Assembly (NCBI GenBank): GCA_963169175.1
Contig: CAUJFK010000325.1
Coordinates: 1-12,151, forward strand
Length of the DNA: 12,151 bases
DNA from: Acidobacteriota bacterium
Lineage (GTDB): Bacteria; Acidobacteriota; Blastocatellia; Pyrinomonadales; Pyrinomonadaceae
Direction of reading: 5' to 3'
Shown here: positions 4,786 to 11,816 of the stretch, piece after piece
Layout of the letters: every line of letters begins with the position of its first letter
Numbering within the stretch: position 1 is the first letter of the stretch
Notes under the pieces: generated by a model
What the model was told of the DNA's origin: nothing
The model's input: the letters and a program-made list of their open reading frames with translations, nothing else
Databases searched by the model: none
Program-made: the position numbers and the translations under genes

Positions 4786-7359
4786 ATGTCGAAAGAGATG
4801 ATCGTCAGCGTCAATGGACGCGAGAAAAAGATAGCGATCCTGGACAACGGAAAAGTAACCGAATTTTACATTGAACGCGGTGAGGAGAATTCCGGCATTG
4901 CGGGAAATATTTATAAGGGCCGTGTGCAGCGGGTTTTGCCCGGAATGCAGTCGGCCTTTGTCTCCATTGGGCTTGAGCGGGATGCGTTCCTTTACGTATC
5001 CGATTTCTTTGATGAAGAAGAAGAGATCGAGCGGATCGTAATGGAGAAATCCAAAAAAGGCTCGCCCGAAGAGGCGAAGCGGGAAGCGAACGAACAGATC
5101 GACCGTGCCCGCGTTACGCGTGAAAAGCAAATGGAGTCGGTGCAGGAACTGGCTGAACCTCTCGAGGCGTCAGAACAGCCGGAGCACGATGTAGAAGAAT
5201 CCAGGCCTTCGCGCGGCCGAAATCAAAGAGGTGACCGTTCACGAGGAAGAAAGGGACCCGCTCCCAAAGAAGCGGAAGACTCACAGTCCGACGAACAGCC
5301 TACCGCTGAGGAACCGTTCGAGTTCAAGTTCGAATTTGAAGATTCAGGATTCGAACGCGTAGAAGATGATTCGGACACCGGCGAGATGTTCAAAGATGCG
5401 TTCCGGCAGGAAGCGATCGTTGATCAGGTGCGTGCGGTCGAGTTCGACATGGAAGGCATTGCGGCCGCGGAGGTAGGTTCGCTGCTGGATTCTGAGATGG
5501 AACGGCCGAGTGGCTTTGAACGGATCGCCGACGATGACGAAGGCCCCGCTCCCGAGACAAAAGCCAAAGGCCGCGGGAAAAAGGCCGCTTCAAAAACAAA
5601 GGAGCCCGCCAGGTCAAAGGCCAAAAAAGCAAAGACAGAAACGGCCGCGACAACCGATCCGGGCGAAGAGGCAAAGAAGCCCGCTAAACGAGGCCGTTCG
5701 AAAAAGGCGGCCGAGGCCGAAGGGCTGGACGATGCCGAGGCAAGTGTGAAAGAATCCGGCGATGTCGCCGAAATGTCGGTTCGCCGCGGCGGCCGGGGCC
5801 GAAGGCGAGGCGGCGGCAGAAATCGACGCGATGACGAGTCGGCTGCAACGGGCGAGGCAGCCGAGGGCAGTGAGGGCGCGGAAGGCGAAACAAGCGATGA
5901 CACCGCTCACGCAGATGTTGCCGCCGCAAGCCCGGAATTAGAAGCGGTTCCAGAGGCAAGGGAGGAAGAACCGGAGGCCGAAGCAGCCGAAAAATCCGAC
6001 GGGCGGCGGCCTGCGGGTGAGAATCGTCGTCCGGGGCCGGACAACCGCGATCGTCGGAACGGACGCGACCGCGACCGCAACCGCAGCCAGGGAGACGGCC
6101 GTCGGCCGGACCGCCACGAAAAACGCGATCGACCGCCGCAACCGACCATTTCAGACCTGCTTCGCGAAGGGCAGGAGATACTGGTGCAGATCGCCAAAGA
6201 ACCGATCGCACGCAAAGGTGCCCGCATCACGTCGCACATCGCGCTGCCGGGCCGCTTTCTTGTTTATATGCCGACGATCGAGCATCTCGGCGTTTCACGC
6301 AAGATCGAATCGTCGAGTGAACGCGGAAGGCTTCGCACATTGATCCAGCGAATTCGTCAGGAAGAAGACATTCCGTCAGGCGGGTTTATCGTCAGAACGG
6401 CGGGCATTGGTATTTCGGAGGAAGATCTGCGACAGGATGCCCGCTATCTGGTCCGCACCTGGCAGGACATAAAAAAGACGTCCGAAAAGGCTAAGTCGCC
6501 GGCGATGGTGCATGCCGATCTGGACATTGTTCAGCGGCTGCTGCGCGATCAGATGTCTGACGAATTTACCGCGATCCGCGTGGACAGCGAAGAGGAATAT
6601 CTTCGTACGGTCGAGTTCATGAACCGAATCCAGCCGCGAATGGTCAACCGCGTAAAGCTTTATACCCGCGACGAGCCGATCCTCGACCACTACGGTGTTC
6701 AGGAAGAGATAGAAAAGGCGCTAAAGCCGCGCGTTTGGCTGAAGTCGGGTGGATATCTGGTGATCAATCAGACTGAGGCACTTGTTGCGATCGACGTTAA
6801 CACCGGCAAGTTTGTCGGCAAGGGCAATGCCCGGCTTGAGGATACGATCACGAAAACCAACATGGAGGCCGTGGAAGAGATCGCCCGGCAGATTCGCCTG
6901 CGCGACCTCGGCGGCATCATCGTGCTTGACCTGATCGATATGGAGGACCGCCGCAACCGGCACAAGGTCTCGCAGGCCCTGCAGGAAGCTCTGGCCCAGG
7001 ACAAATCACCGACGAAGGTACTGTCGTTCAATGATTTTGGGTTAATCATAATGACGCGCAAACGCGTCAAACAGTCGCTTGAACGCACGCTGTGTACTGT
7101 TTGCGAATACTGCGAAGGCTCAGGCTGGGTAAAATCGCCGCAAACGGTTTGTTTCGAAATACTTTCGGAAGCCCGACGGCTGTCGCGTGACTCGGAGGAT
7201 GTGCGTCAAACCACGCTCCGGGCACATCCGGATGTCATTCAGGCACTTCGAAGCACCGAACGAGCTGTGCTGGATGAGATCGAAGCCTACCTGGGCAACA
7301 TCGACCTAACGGCCGACACGACAATTCACCAGGCACAATTTGATTTTGCCCTTGTTTGA
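4786..7359 (+). CDS. rng: Ribonuclease E/G family endoribonuclease with a large insert in the S1 domain
   Basis: An 857-residue cytoplasmic endonuclease for single-stranded mRNA and rRNA precursors. The N-terminus MSKEMIVSVNGREKKIAIL and GNIYKGRVQRVLPGMQSAFV match the family. The S1 domain starts at about 38, breaks after DFFDEEEE (73-80) and resumes at DLLREGQEILVQIAKE (457-472); about 375 acidic, Ala/Lys-rich and Arg/Gly-rich residues lie between. The 5'-phosphate sensor IVRTAG gives Arg537 and Thr538. The DNase I-like site has Asp670 (VAIDVNTG), Asn672 and Asp715 (IIVLDLIDM). The Zn-link is CEYC (Cys773, Cys776), and the protein ends about 80 residues later with no C-terminal scaffold. The start is chosen by family alignment; the only SD-like sequence, GAGGGA at 4764-4769, is 16 nt away, so a TTG at 4780 (10 nt spacing) is possible. 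The frame is open upstream to 4594, but those residues look non-coding. Whether to call it rne or rng is a matter of naming. Confidence 0.93.
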   Translation: MSKEMIVSVNGREKKIAILDNGKVTEFYIERGEENSGIAGNIYKGRVQRVLPGMQSAFVSIGLERDAFLYVSDFFDEEEEIERIVMEKSKKGSPEEAKREANEQIDRARVTREKQMESVQELAEPLEASEQPEHDVEESRPSRGRNQRGDRSRGRKGPAPKEAEDSQSDEQPTAEEPFEFKFEFEDSGFERVEDDSDTGEMFKDAFRQEAIVDQVRAVEFDMEGIAAAEVGSLLDSEMERPSGFERIADDDEGPAPETKAKGRGKKAASKTKEPARSKAKKAKTETAATTDPGEEAKKPAKRGRSKKAAEAEGLDDAEASVKESGDVAEMSVRRGGRGRRRGGGRNRRDDESAATGEAAEGSEGAEGETSDDTAHADVAAASPELEAVPEAREEEPEAEAAEKSDGRRPAGENRRPGPDNRDRRNGRDRDRNRSQGDGRRPDRHEKRDRPPQPTISDLLREGQEILVQIAKEPIARKGARITSHIALPGRFLVYMPTIEHLGVSRKIESSSERGRLRTLIQRIRQEEDIPSGGFIVRTAGIGISEEDLRQDARYLVRTWQDIKKTSEKAKSPAMVHADLDIVQRLLRDQMSDEFTAIRVDSEEEYLRTVEFMNRIQPRMVNRVKLYTRDEPILDHYGVQEEIEKALKPRVWLKSGGYLVINQTEALVAIDVNTGKFVGKGNARLEDTITKTNMEAVEEIARQIRLRDLGGIIVLDLIDMEDRRNRHKVSQALQEALAQDKSPTKVLSFNDFGLIIMTRKRVKQSLERTLCTVCEYCEGSGWVKSPQTVCFEILSEARRLSRDSEDVRQTTLRAHPDVIQALRSTERAVLDEIEAYLGNIDLTADTTIHQAQFDFALV

Positions 7360-7383
7360 TCGGATCGGAACGAGTAAGGGAAG

Positions 7384-7413
7384 AAGAGGCTGGCCCAAGG
7401 ACGGCCTCTTTTT
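7384..7413 (+). terminator. Intrinsic terminator after rng
   Basis: AAGAGGC (7384-7390) pairs perfectly with GCCTCTT (7404-7410) around a 13-nt loop, and the strand runs on into TTTTT (7409-7413). It lies 24 nt after the rng stop codon. Confidence 0.75.
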
Positions 7414-7443
7414 GCGCGGTTTTGCGAGGTGGGTAAATTATCC

Positions 7444-7474
7444 GATCTGCAGACGTGGAACGCGGATGCAGATC
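7444..7474. repeat. 8-bp inverted repeat
   Basis: GATCTGCA (7444-7451) and TGCAGATC (7467-7474) are perfect complements around 15 nt. There is no T tract on either side. It sits between the rng terminator and the heptamer array; function unknown. Confidence 0.4.
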
Positions 7475-7489
7475 TGAAATCTCGAATTA

Positions 7490-7529
7490 TCTCAATCTCA
7501 AATTTCAGATTTCAGATTTGAGATTGAGA
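7490..7529. repeat. 14-bp perfect palindromic hairpin within the heptamer array
   Basis: TCTCAATCTCAAAT (7490-7503) is the exact reverse complement of 7516-7529, around a 12-nt loop that itself contains ATTTCAG-type repeats. It lacks a T tract on either strand, so it is not a classic intrinsic terminator. It could still stall or stabilise either convergent transcript. Confidence 0.7.
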
Positions 7530-7597
7530 ACCTAAACCCGCAATCCAAAATCCAAGGCTCGGAATCTAGAATCTAGAATCCAAAATCCAAAATCTAC
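7493..7597. repeat. Degenerate heptanucleotide array, about 15 units
   Basis: Read in steps of 7 from 7493, the sequence gives about 15 related heptamers over 105 bp. The clearest half is 7542-7597: AATCCAA twice, a divergent GGCTCGG, AATCTAG twice, AATCCAA twice, then AATCTAC. The first half carries AGATTTC, AGATTTG and AGATTGA variants, some of which are complementary to its own start and form the palindrome at 7490-7529. The array stops 4 bp short of the stop codon of the minus-strand gene ending at 7602 and fills most of the convergent gap with rng. Confidence 0.75.
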
Positions 7598-7601
7598 GGT
7601 T

Positions 7602-8399
7602 CTACATCTTCAGATCCTTCTTTAGCTGTTTAACGTTCGATGGTTTTGCGAAGATCGAGTCGGGGATCTGGCGGTTGTGTTCGATCGATTCGTAGTTTAT
7701 ACGCGAGGCGTGTTTGCCGTTGGTGAAGTGGTCGATTATGAACGGGGCGTTTACTCCGTCAACATCGATGAACTGGGCGTAACGATCTTCTTCGTTCGAA
7801 TCTTCTCCTTCTGACGCAGAACGTGTGTAGATGGCTTTCATCGGCAGGCCGGTGTCGGCGGCGAACTCGAATTCTACGGTTAGGCCATCGTTGTAGGTGA
7901 GTTTTACGACATCGTTTCGTTTTCCCAGCGTGGAGGGGCGTTTGCCGGCGTAGCTCAGCTGTGCTTCTTTACGCCAGTGGCCGCGGAGCAGGTTGTCGAG
8001 GCTTGTGCGGATGCCGAACTTGAAATTCTCAACCTGCTTCTCGCCCTGCAGTTTTATTACCTCGGCATCGCCGTCAAAGGTCCAGCCGGTCGATCCGACA
8101 TTTGTCTGTACACTCTTTACACCGCCGCCCTTAAAGTCGGTCCGCTCCTTGTCCGGGAAAACGATAACGTCAGTGAATGATTGGAACGATACAACGGTCC
8201 CTTCCTTGATAATGCTGTATTTGCCTCGCCCAATCTGCGTGGTTATTTTCAAATATTTGTCACCGCCGAGGTTCTGGACCGCTTTTTGCAGGATCGCCTC
8301 TGGGTCTGGCGGAGCATCCTGTGAAAAGGCGGCGACCGCTGTTATCGTGATGAAAGCGGCCGCAAGGAACGCGGAATTTCGCAAAAGTCTAAAACTCAT
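7602..8399 (-). CDS. Secreted LolA/LppX-like protein, function unassigned
   Basis: A 265-residue exported protein. Residues 1-26 form a signal peptide (basic MSFRLLRN, then a hydrophobic core), likely cut after AFS before QDAPPDPE. There is no lipobox Cys, so a soluble periplasmic location is expected. The mature part opens with PDPEAILQKAVQNLGGDKYL and is otherwise alternating beta-strand-like, ending in INYESIEHNRQIPDSIFAKPSN (233-254, quoted in part: IPDSIFAKP). This wording resembles the LolA/LppX/outer-membrane lipoprotein-sorting fold, and I infer the fold only from that style. Its start lies 17 nt after the stop codon of the upstream TonB-domain gene, so the two are probably one operon. 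The ribosome binding site is weak (GGA about 9 nt before ATG). Possible role: handling lipid or lipoprotein cargo in the envelope; not proven. Confidence 0.82.
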   Translation of the reverse strand: MSFRLLRNSAFLAAAFITITAVAAFSQDAPPDPEAILQKAVQNLGGDKYLKITTQIGRGKYSIIKEGTVVSFQSFTDVIVFPDKERTDFKGGGVKSVQTNVGSTGWTFDGDAEVIKLQGEKQVENFKFGIRTSLDNLLRGHWRKEAQLSYAGKRPSTLGKRNDVVKLTYNDGLTVEFEFAADTGLPMKAIYTRSASEGEDSNEEDRYAQFIDVDGVNAPFIIDHFTNGKHASRINYESIEHNRQIPDSIFAKPSNVKQLKKDLKM

Positions 8400-8416
8400 A
8401 GTTTGATCCGTGCCAG

Positions 8417-9097
8417 CTAGGGTTTGAAATCGTATTCGACAAACACCTGCTGTGAAACGGGCTGTTTGCTCTTTTTGTGAATGGCCGGCGTGAATTTGAT
8501 GGCTTTGGCGGCCTCAATGGCTGCTTTGTCGAATTCGCGGGGCATATTACTCGACGCGTTGCCGACGTGCAGCTCACCGTTTGCCATAAACATTACGCTG
8601 ACGACCACTTTGCCCTTGACCTTTTCCGCCCTGTATTTTTCGGGATAGACCGGCTCAGGTTTGTTGGTTATCTTCGGCTTGCTCACATTTTTGTCCGTGT
8701 CTTCGAAAAGGACAGTGACCTTATATTCCAGCTTTGCCTTCATCGCCGCCGGTTTTCCCTGAAATCGGGCGGGTTTGAAGTAGAGTTTTTGCAGCCCCGC
8801 ACGCACGGCATCGCCCACGCCGTGCGGCAGGTCGTTTACGATAACCACGTCGCGCACCCTGCCGTCTTCGCCAAGGGTAAAGGTCGCGTTGACGGTGCCT
8901 TCCGCTCCGTTCTTGCGTGCCGCCTCGGGGTAATTTATCTCGATACCGCCCATCTCAGGCGGATCGGTTATCATCGCCGGTTCGAAGCTGTAAAGATATT
9001 TGAACGAAATGTCCTGCCCGTGAGCGGCGGCCGAGCAGAAAAGAAACGTGACGATCACGGCAATGCCGATGCGGGATCTTGCTGAGAGGTTTAACAT
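8417..9097 (-). CDS. Secreted protein with two TonB C-terminal-like domains
   Basis: A 226-residue exported protein, taking the ATG at 9097. Residues 1-28 form a signal peptide (MLNLSARSRIG, hydrophobic core, likely cut after AAAHG). Two TonB_C-like domains follow. The first, about 50-131, has YPEAARKNGAEGTV, GEDGRV and LYFKPARFQGKP; the second, about 145-226, has PVYPEKYRAEKVKGKV, ANGEL and IKFTPAIHKKSKQP. The usual TonB membrane anchor and long proline-rich spacer are absent, so this is probably a periplasmic TonB-domain protein rather than a working energy transducer. The frame is open to an ATG at 9145. The later start is preferred because it gives a normal signal peptide and because a possible -10 box (9144-9149) overlaps the earlier ATG. 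It is followed after 17 nt by the LolA-like gene. Confidence 0.85.
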   Translation of the reverse strand: MLNLSARSRIGIAVIVTFLFCSAAAHGQDISFKYLYSFEPAMITDPPEMGGIEINYPEAARKNGAEGTVNATFTLGEDGRVRDVVIVNDLPHGVGDAVRAGLQKLYFKPARFQGKPAAMKAKLEYKVTVLFEDTDKNVSKPKITNKPEPVYPEKYRAEKVKGKVVVSVMFMANGELHVGNASSNMPREFDKAAIEAAKAIKFTPAIHKKSKQPVSQQVFVEYDFKP

Positions 9098-9143
9098 ACA
9101 GGTTTGGGTGAAATTTTGGTCTGGCAAAAGGCCGAACACTGGC

Positions 9144-9173
9144 ATTCTACCCCAATTTTCCCGGCGGCCCCAA
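9144..9173 (-). promoter_or_regulatory. Possible promoter of the TonB-domain/LolA-like gene pair
   Basis: On the minus strand TAGAAT (plus 9144-9149) lies 18 nt downstream of TTGGGG (plus 9168-9173). The -10 is good and the -35 poor. The clpC terminator lies immediately upstream (9183-9223), so this pair needs its own promoter in about this interval. Confidence 0.3.
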
Positions 9174-9182
9174 AATTCTTTG

Positions 9183-9223
9183 CAAAAAAGGACCTGGCCG
9201 ATCTTTTGTTCAGCCAGGTCCTT
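9183..9223 (-). terminator. Strong intrinsic terminator of the clpC-like gene
   Basis: A perfect 11-bp stem, AAGGACCTGGC (9188-9198) with GCCAGGTCCTT (9213-9223), has a 14-nt loop and is followed on the minus strand by six or more Ts (9184-9189). It lies 25 nt after the clpC-like stop codon. Confidence 0.88.
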
Positions 9224-9248
9224 GGATGCCGCAAATGGCTATATTGTC

Positions 9249-11528
9249 TCAGTTAAGGTGAAAATTATCCATCGGTTTGACCACGATGTCGTCATTGTCG
9301 GCATCGACCACAAACTGGCGCCCGAGTTTCCATTCGTTCGTGATCGGGAGTTTTACCTTCTGATCAATATGCCGTTTTAGAAAACGGGCACCATAGGCGG
9401 GCGAAAAGCCCTTTTCGGTCAGCAGATCAAGGGCCGACTCAGTGATCTCGACGACCTTGCCTTGCGATTCCATCTTTCGTCTTAGCTTGTTGAGATATAT
9501 CCGGGCTATATCGCGGACCTCGTCCATCGTCAGCGGCGAGAAGACGATTATCTCATCAATGCGGTTGCGAAACTCGGGCGTAAAGCGCGTTTCCGCCGCC
9601 TTCATTACCTCACCCTTTATCTGCTTCACGTCGCCGAGGGTCTTTTGTCCGAAGCCGAGCGGCTTTTCAAATTTCTTGAAGCTTTCCGATCCAAGATTTG
9701 AGGTCATAATGACGATGGCGTCTGAAAGGTAAACCTTTTTGCCGCGGCCATCCGTCATCCAGCCTTCGTCAAACGCCTGCAGGAACAAGTTCATCAGATA
9801 CGGCGACGCTTTTTCCACCTCGTCAAGCAAGAGGACCGTGTACGGATTGTCACGAAGCTGTTCGGTCAAAATACCGCCGCGTTCACTGCCGACAATGCCT
9901 CGCGGCATGCCGATGAGCTTTTCGATACCAACCGTGCCATCGCCGTATTCGGACATGTCAATCCGTACCATTTTGCCTTCGTCGCCGAACATAAATTCCG
10001 CAACGGCCTTGGCAAGCTCGGTCTTTCCAACACCGGTTGGCCCAAGGAAAAGCAAAACCCCATCTGGTGCGTAGTGGTTATCTTTGAGCGGGCCTTTATT
10101 GAGGCGAAGCCTTTCAGCAACGGCCTTGACCGCTTCTTTCTGGCCAATGACGCGCTTGCCGAGGTCTTCTTCCATCAACGCAAACCGGTCGGACGTGTCG
10201 CGATAGATCATGTCCTTCGGAATGCGTGATTCCTGTGAAATAACGTCAATAATGTGCTCGGGCAAAACGGTCAAACCGTTCGTCTCATTGATCTCAACCT
10301 TGACGGAAGCCGTGTCCAGCCAGCCAATGGCCTTGTCCGGCAGGTGAAGATTGCGAATATACTTCGGCGACATTTCCAGGGCAGTATCGATCGCTTCATC
10401 CGAGATGATGACCGAGTAATTTTTCTCAAGCCGCGGGCGGATGCCGACGAGGATCTGTTTGGTCTGGTCGATTGTCGGCTCTTCGACCTTGACCAGCCGA
10501 AAACGTCGCGAAAGGGCTTCGTCCTCGCCGATATATTCTTTGTACTCAGTAATTGTGGTCGCCCCGATAATGCGAAGCTCGCCGCGTGCCAGGCTCGATT
10601 TGAACATATTGGCAGCGTCGCTGGATGTGCCCATCGCCGCACCGGCACCGATTATTGAGTGTGCCTCGTCGATGAAAAGAATGATATTGTCCTTTTCTTT
10701 TACCTCGTCGATGATGCCTTTGATACGTTCTTCGAACATTCCGCGAAGCATTGTTCCCGCGACAAGCCCGCCCATCTGAAGTTGGACGATATGCGAATCG
10801 CGAAGGCGCGCCGGGACCTTTTCAGGCTCAAGCTCGATAAGCCGTGCAAGCCCCTCGACAACCGCGGTCTTTCCTACGCCAGGTTCGCCGACGAGCATTG
10901 GCGAATTTGAGCGTTCACGGTGCGAAAGTATCTCCATCATTTGCCGGATCTCACTTTCGCGGCCGATCGTCGGCGGGATCTTGTCCTCGCGCGCGAGTTT
11001 GTTCAGCGAAACGCCAAAATGGCGCAGGAAAGATGGCAGTTCATATTTTGCCCGCGTTCTTTCTTCTTCCTTTTCACGCTTGCGGATGCGAGTGCGGGCC
11101 GTTTGCGCGACCTCATCGGCCGGCACGCCCAGGTTCTGCAGGACATCGTTCAGCACGCTTCGTTCGTCATTTGATAGAACGTAAAAAATATCGCTGCCGT
11201 CGATCACCCTGCGGCCCTGCGAGCGGGCTCGGTCCATCGCGCGTTTGAACAGCTCCGTCGTTTCCGGCGCGATCCTGTACCCTTTGCCGGTGTGCTGCCG
11301 TCCGTTGGACATCCGCTTTTCGATCAAGAGTTTGACCGAACGCGGATCGACCGCAAGATCGCGCATTGTCGATGAGAACAGGTCGTCCTCCTCGGTCGTG
11401 ACAGCGTGCAGGATGTGCTCGATAGCAACGTAATTCTGATCACGCCGCTTCGATTCATCCAACGCGGTTTCCAGCACACGCCTGCCGCTATCGCTGAATT
11501 TGTCTTTATAAGCGTCTATATCTGCCAT
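9249..11528 (-). CDS. clpC: ClpA/ClpC-type AAA+ unfoldase (Clp protease ATP-binding subunit), no M domain
   Basis: A 759-residue two-ring-domain Hsp100 ATPase, expected to unfold substrates for ClpP in the cytoplasm. Residues 1-150 hold the Clp_N double repeat. NBD1 has Walker A GEPGVGKT (214-221), Walker B LFIDEAH (284-290) and SRRF (340-343). NBD2 has Walker A GPTGVGKT (496-503), Walker B LLLDEVEK (566-573), FRNRID with Arg656, and the sensor-2 GAR (713-715). A ClpP-docking tripeptide LGF is at 624-626, which argues against ClpB. The link between the rings (about 410-450) has no coiled-coil M domain, as in ClpA. Both pore loops are odd: NBD1 reads AGTMLRGMFEER (usual KYRGEFEER) and NBD2 reads GIVGSERGG (usual GYVGYEEGG), so neither has the substrate-gripping Tyr. 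The AGGGA sequence is 14 nt before ATG, a weak site. It is a single gene with its own terminator. Family is certain; the choice between clpA and clpC is open. Confidence 0.9.
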   Translation of the reverse strand: MADIDAYKDKFSDSGRRVLETALDESKRRDQNYVAIEHILHAVTTEEDDLFSSTMRDLAVDPRSVKLLIEKRMSNGRQHTGKGYRIAPETTELFKRAMDRARSQGRRVIDGSDIFYVLSNDERSVLNDVLQNLGVPADEVAQTARTRIRKREKEEERTRAKYELPSFLRHFGVSLNKLAREDKIPPTIGRESEIRQMMEILSHRERSNSPMLVGEPGVGKTAVVEGLARLIELEPEKVPARLRDSHIVQLQMGGLVAGTMLRGMFEERIKGIIDEVKEKDNIILFIDEAHSIIGAGAAMGTSSDAANMFKSSLARGELRIIGATTITEYKEYIGEDEALSRRFRLVKVEEPTIDQTKQILVGIRPRLEKNYSVIISDEAIDTALEMSPKYIRNLHLPDKAIGWLDTASVKVEINETNGLTVLPEHIIDVISQESRIPKDMIYRDTSDRFALMEEDLGKRVIGQKEAVKAVAERLRLNKGPLKDNHYAPDGVLLFLGPTGVGKTELAKAVAEFMFGDEGKMVRIDMSEYGDGTVGIEKLIGMPRGIVGSERGGILTEQLRDNPYTVLLLDEVEKASPYLMNLFLQAFDEGWMTDGRGKKVYLSDAIVIMTSNLGSESFKKFEKPLGFGQKTLGDVKQIKGEVMKAAETRFTPEFRNRIDEIIVFSPLTMDEVRDIARIYLNKLRRKMESQGKVVEITESALDLLTEKGFSPAYGARFLKRHIDQKVKLPITNEWKLGRQFVVDADNDDIVVKPMDNFHLN

Positions 11529-11734
11529 AAATCTATATTAATTCCCTGTGGAATTGGATGCCGCGAAGCGCGTAAATTATGCCAATTGAAATTGTAGCAC
11601 TTTAGGCTTGGCCGCTTCCAGAAAATTCAGATGACACAATTGCTCGGTCTGAATTCTCATACACCATGTGCGAATCCGTGTTTGCGCACTTTGTGTCACT
11701 AGCCTGGACTTTTGTGTTGAGAAAGGCGATTTAC

Positions 11735-11780
11735 CACAAAGGTTCACAAAGTTGAAGTCGCAAAGGTCACGAAGTTGAAG
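11735..11780. repeat. Two-copy tandem repeat of about 23 bp (CACAAAG type)
   Basis: Unit 1 (11735-11758) is CACAAAGG, TT, then CACAAAGTTGAAG plus one base. Unit 2 (11759-11780) is CGCAAAGG, T, then CACGAAGTTGAAG. The two parts match at 7 of 8 and 12 of 13 positions. It lies in the 288-nt gap between the Uma2 gene and the clpC-like gene. Otherwise I see no gene in that gap and no convincing clpC promoter. Confidence 0.65.
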
Positions 11781-11816
11781 GCCAAATTCACACTGGTCTT
11801 CGTCATGCAGGATGGC

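Noticed and set aside
5384..6239. Several long minus-strand open frames opposite the RNase E/G insert
   Set aside because: They arise from the repetitive GC-rich Arg/Ala/Glu codons of the insert. Their translations are low-complexity Arg/Pro/Ser and have no start signals.
7493..7597. CRISPR array
   Set aside because: The period is 7 bp, with no 24-40 bp direct repeats, no unique spacers and no cas genes.
9098..9145. Upstream ATG at 9145 as the start of the TonB-domain gene
   Set aside because: It would place 16 polar residues before a normal signal peptide, and a possible -10 box overlaps that ATG. It is not fully excluded, since GGGG lies 5 nt before it.
11590..11606. TAGCACTTTA upstream of the clpC-like gene as a CIRCE heat-shock operator
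   Set aside because: Only one half-site resembles the motif; the complementary half at the right distance is missing.
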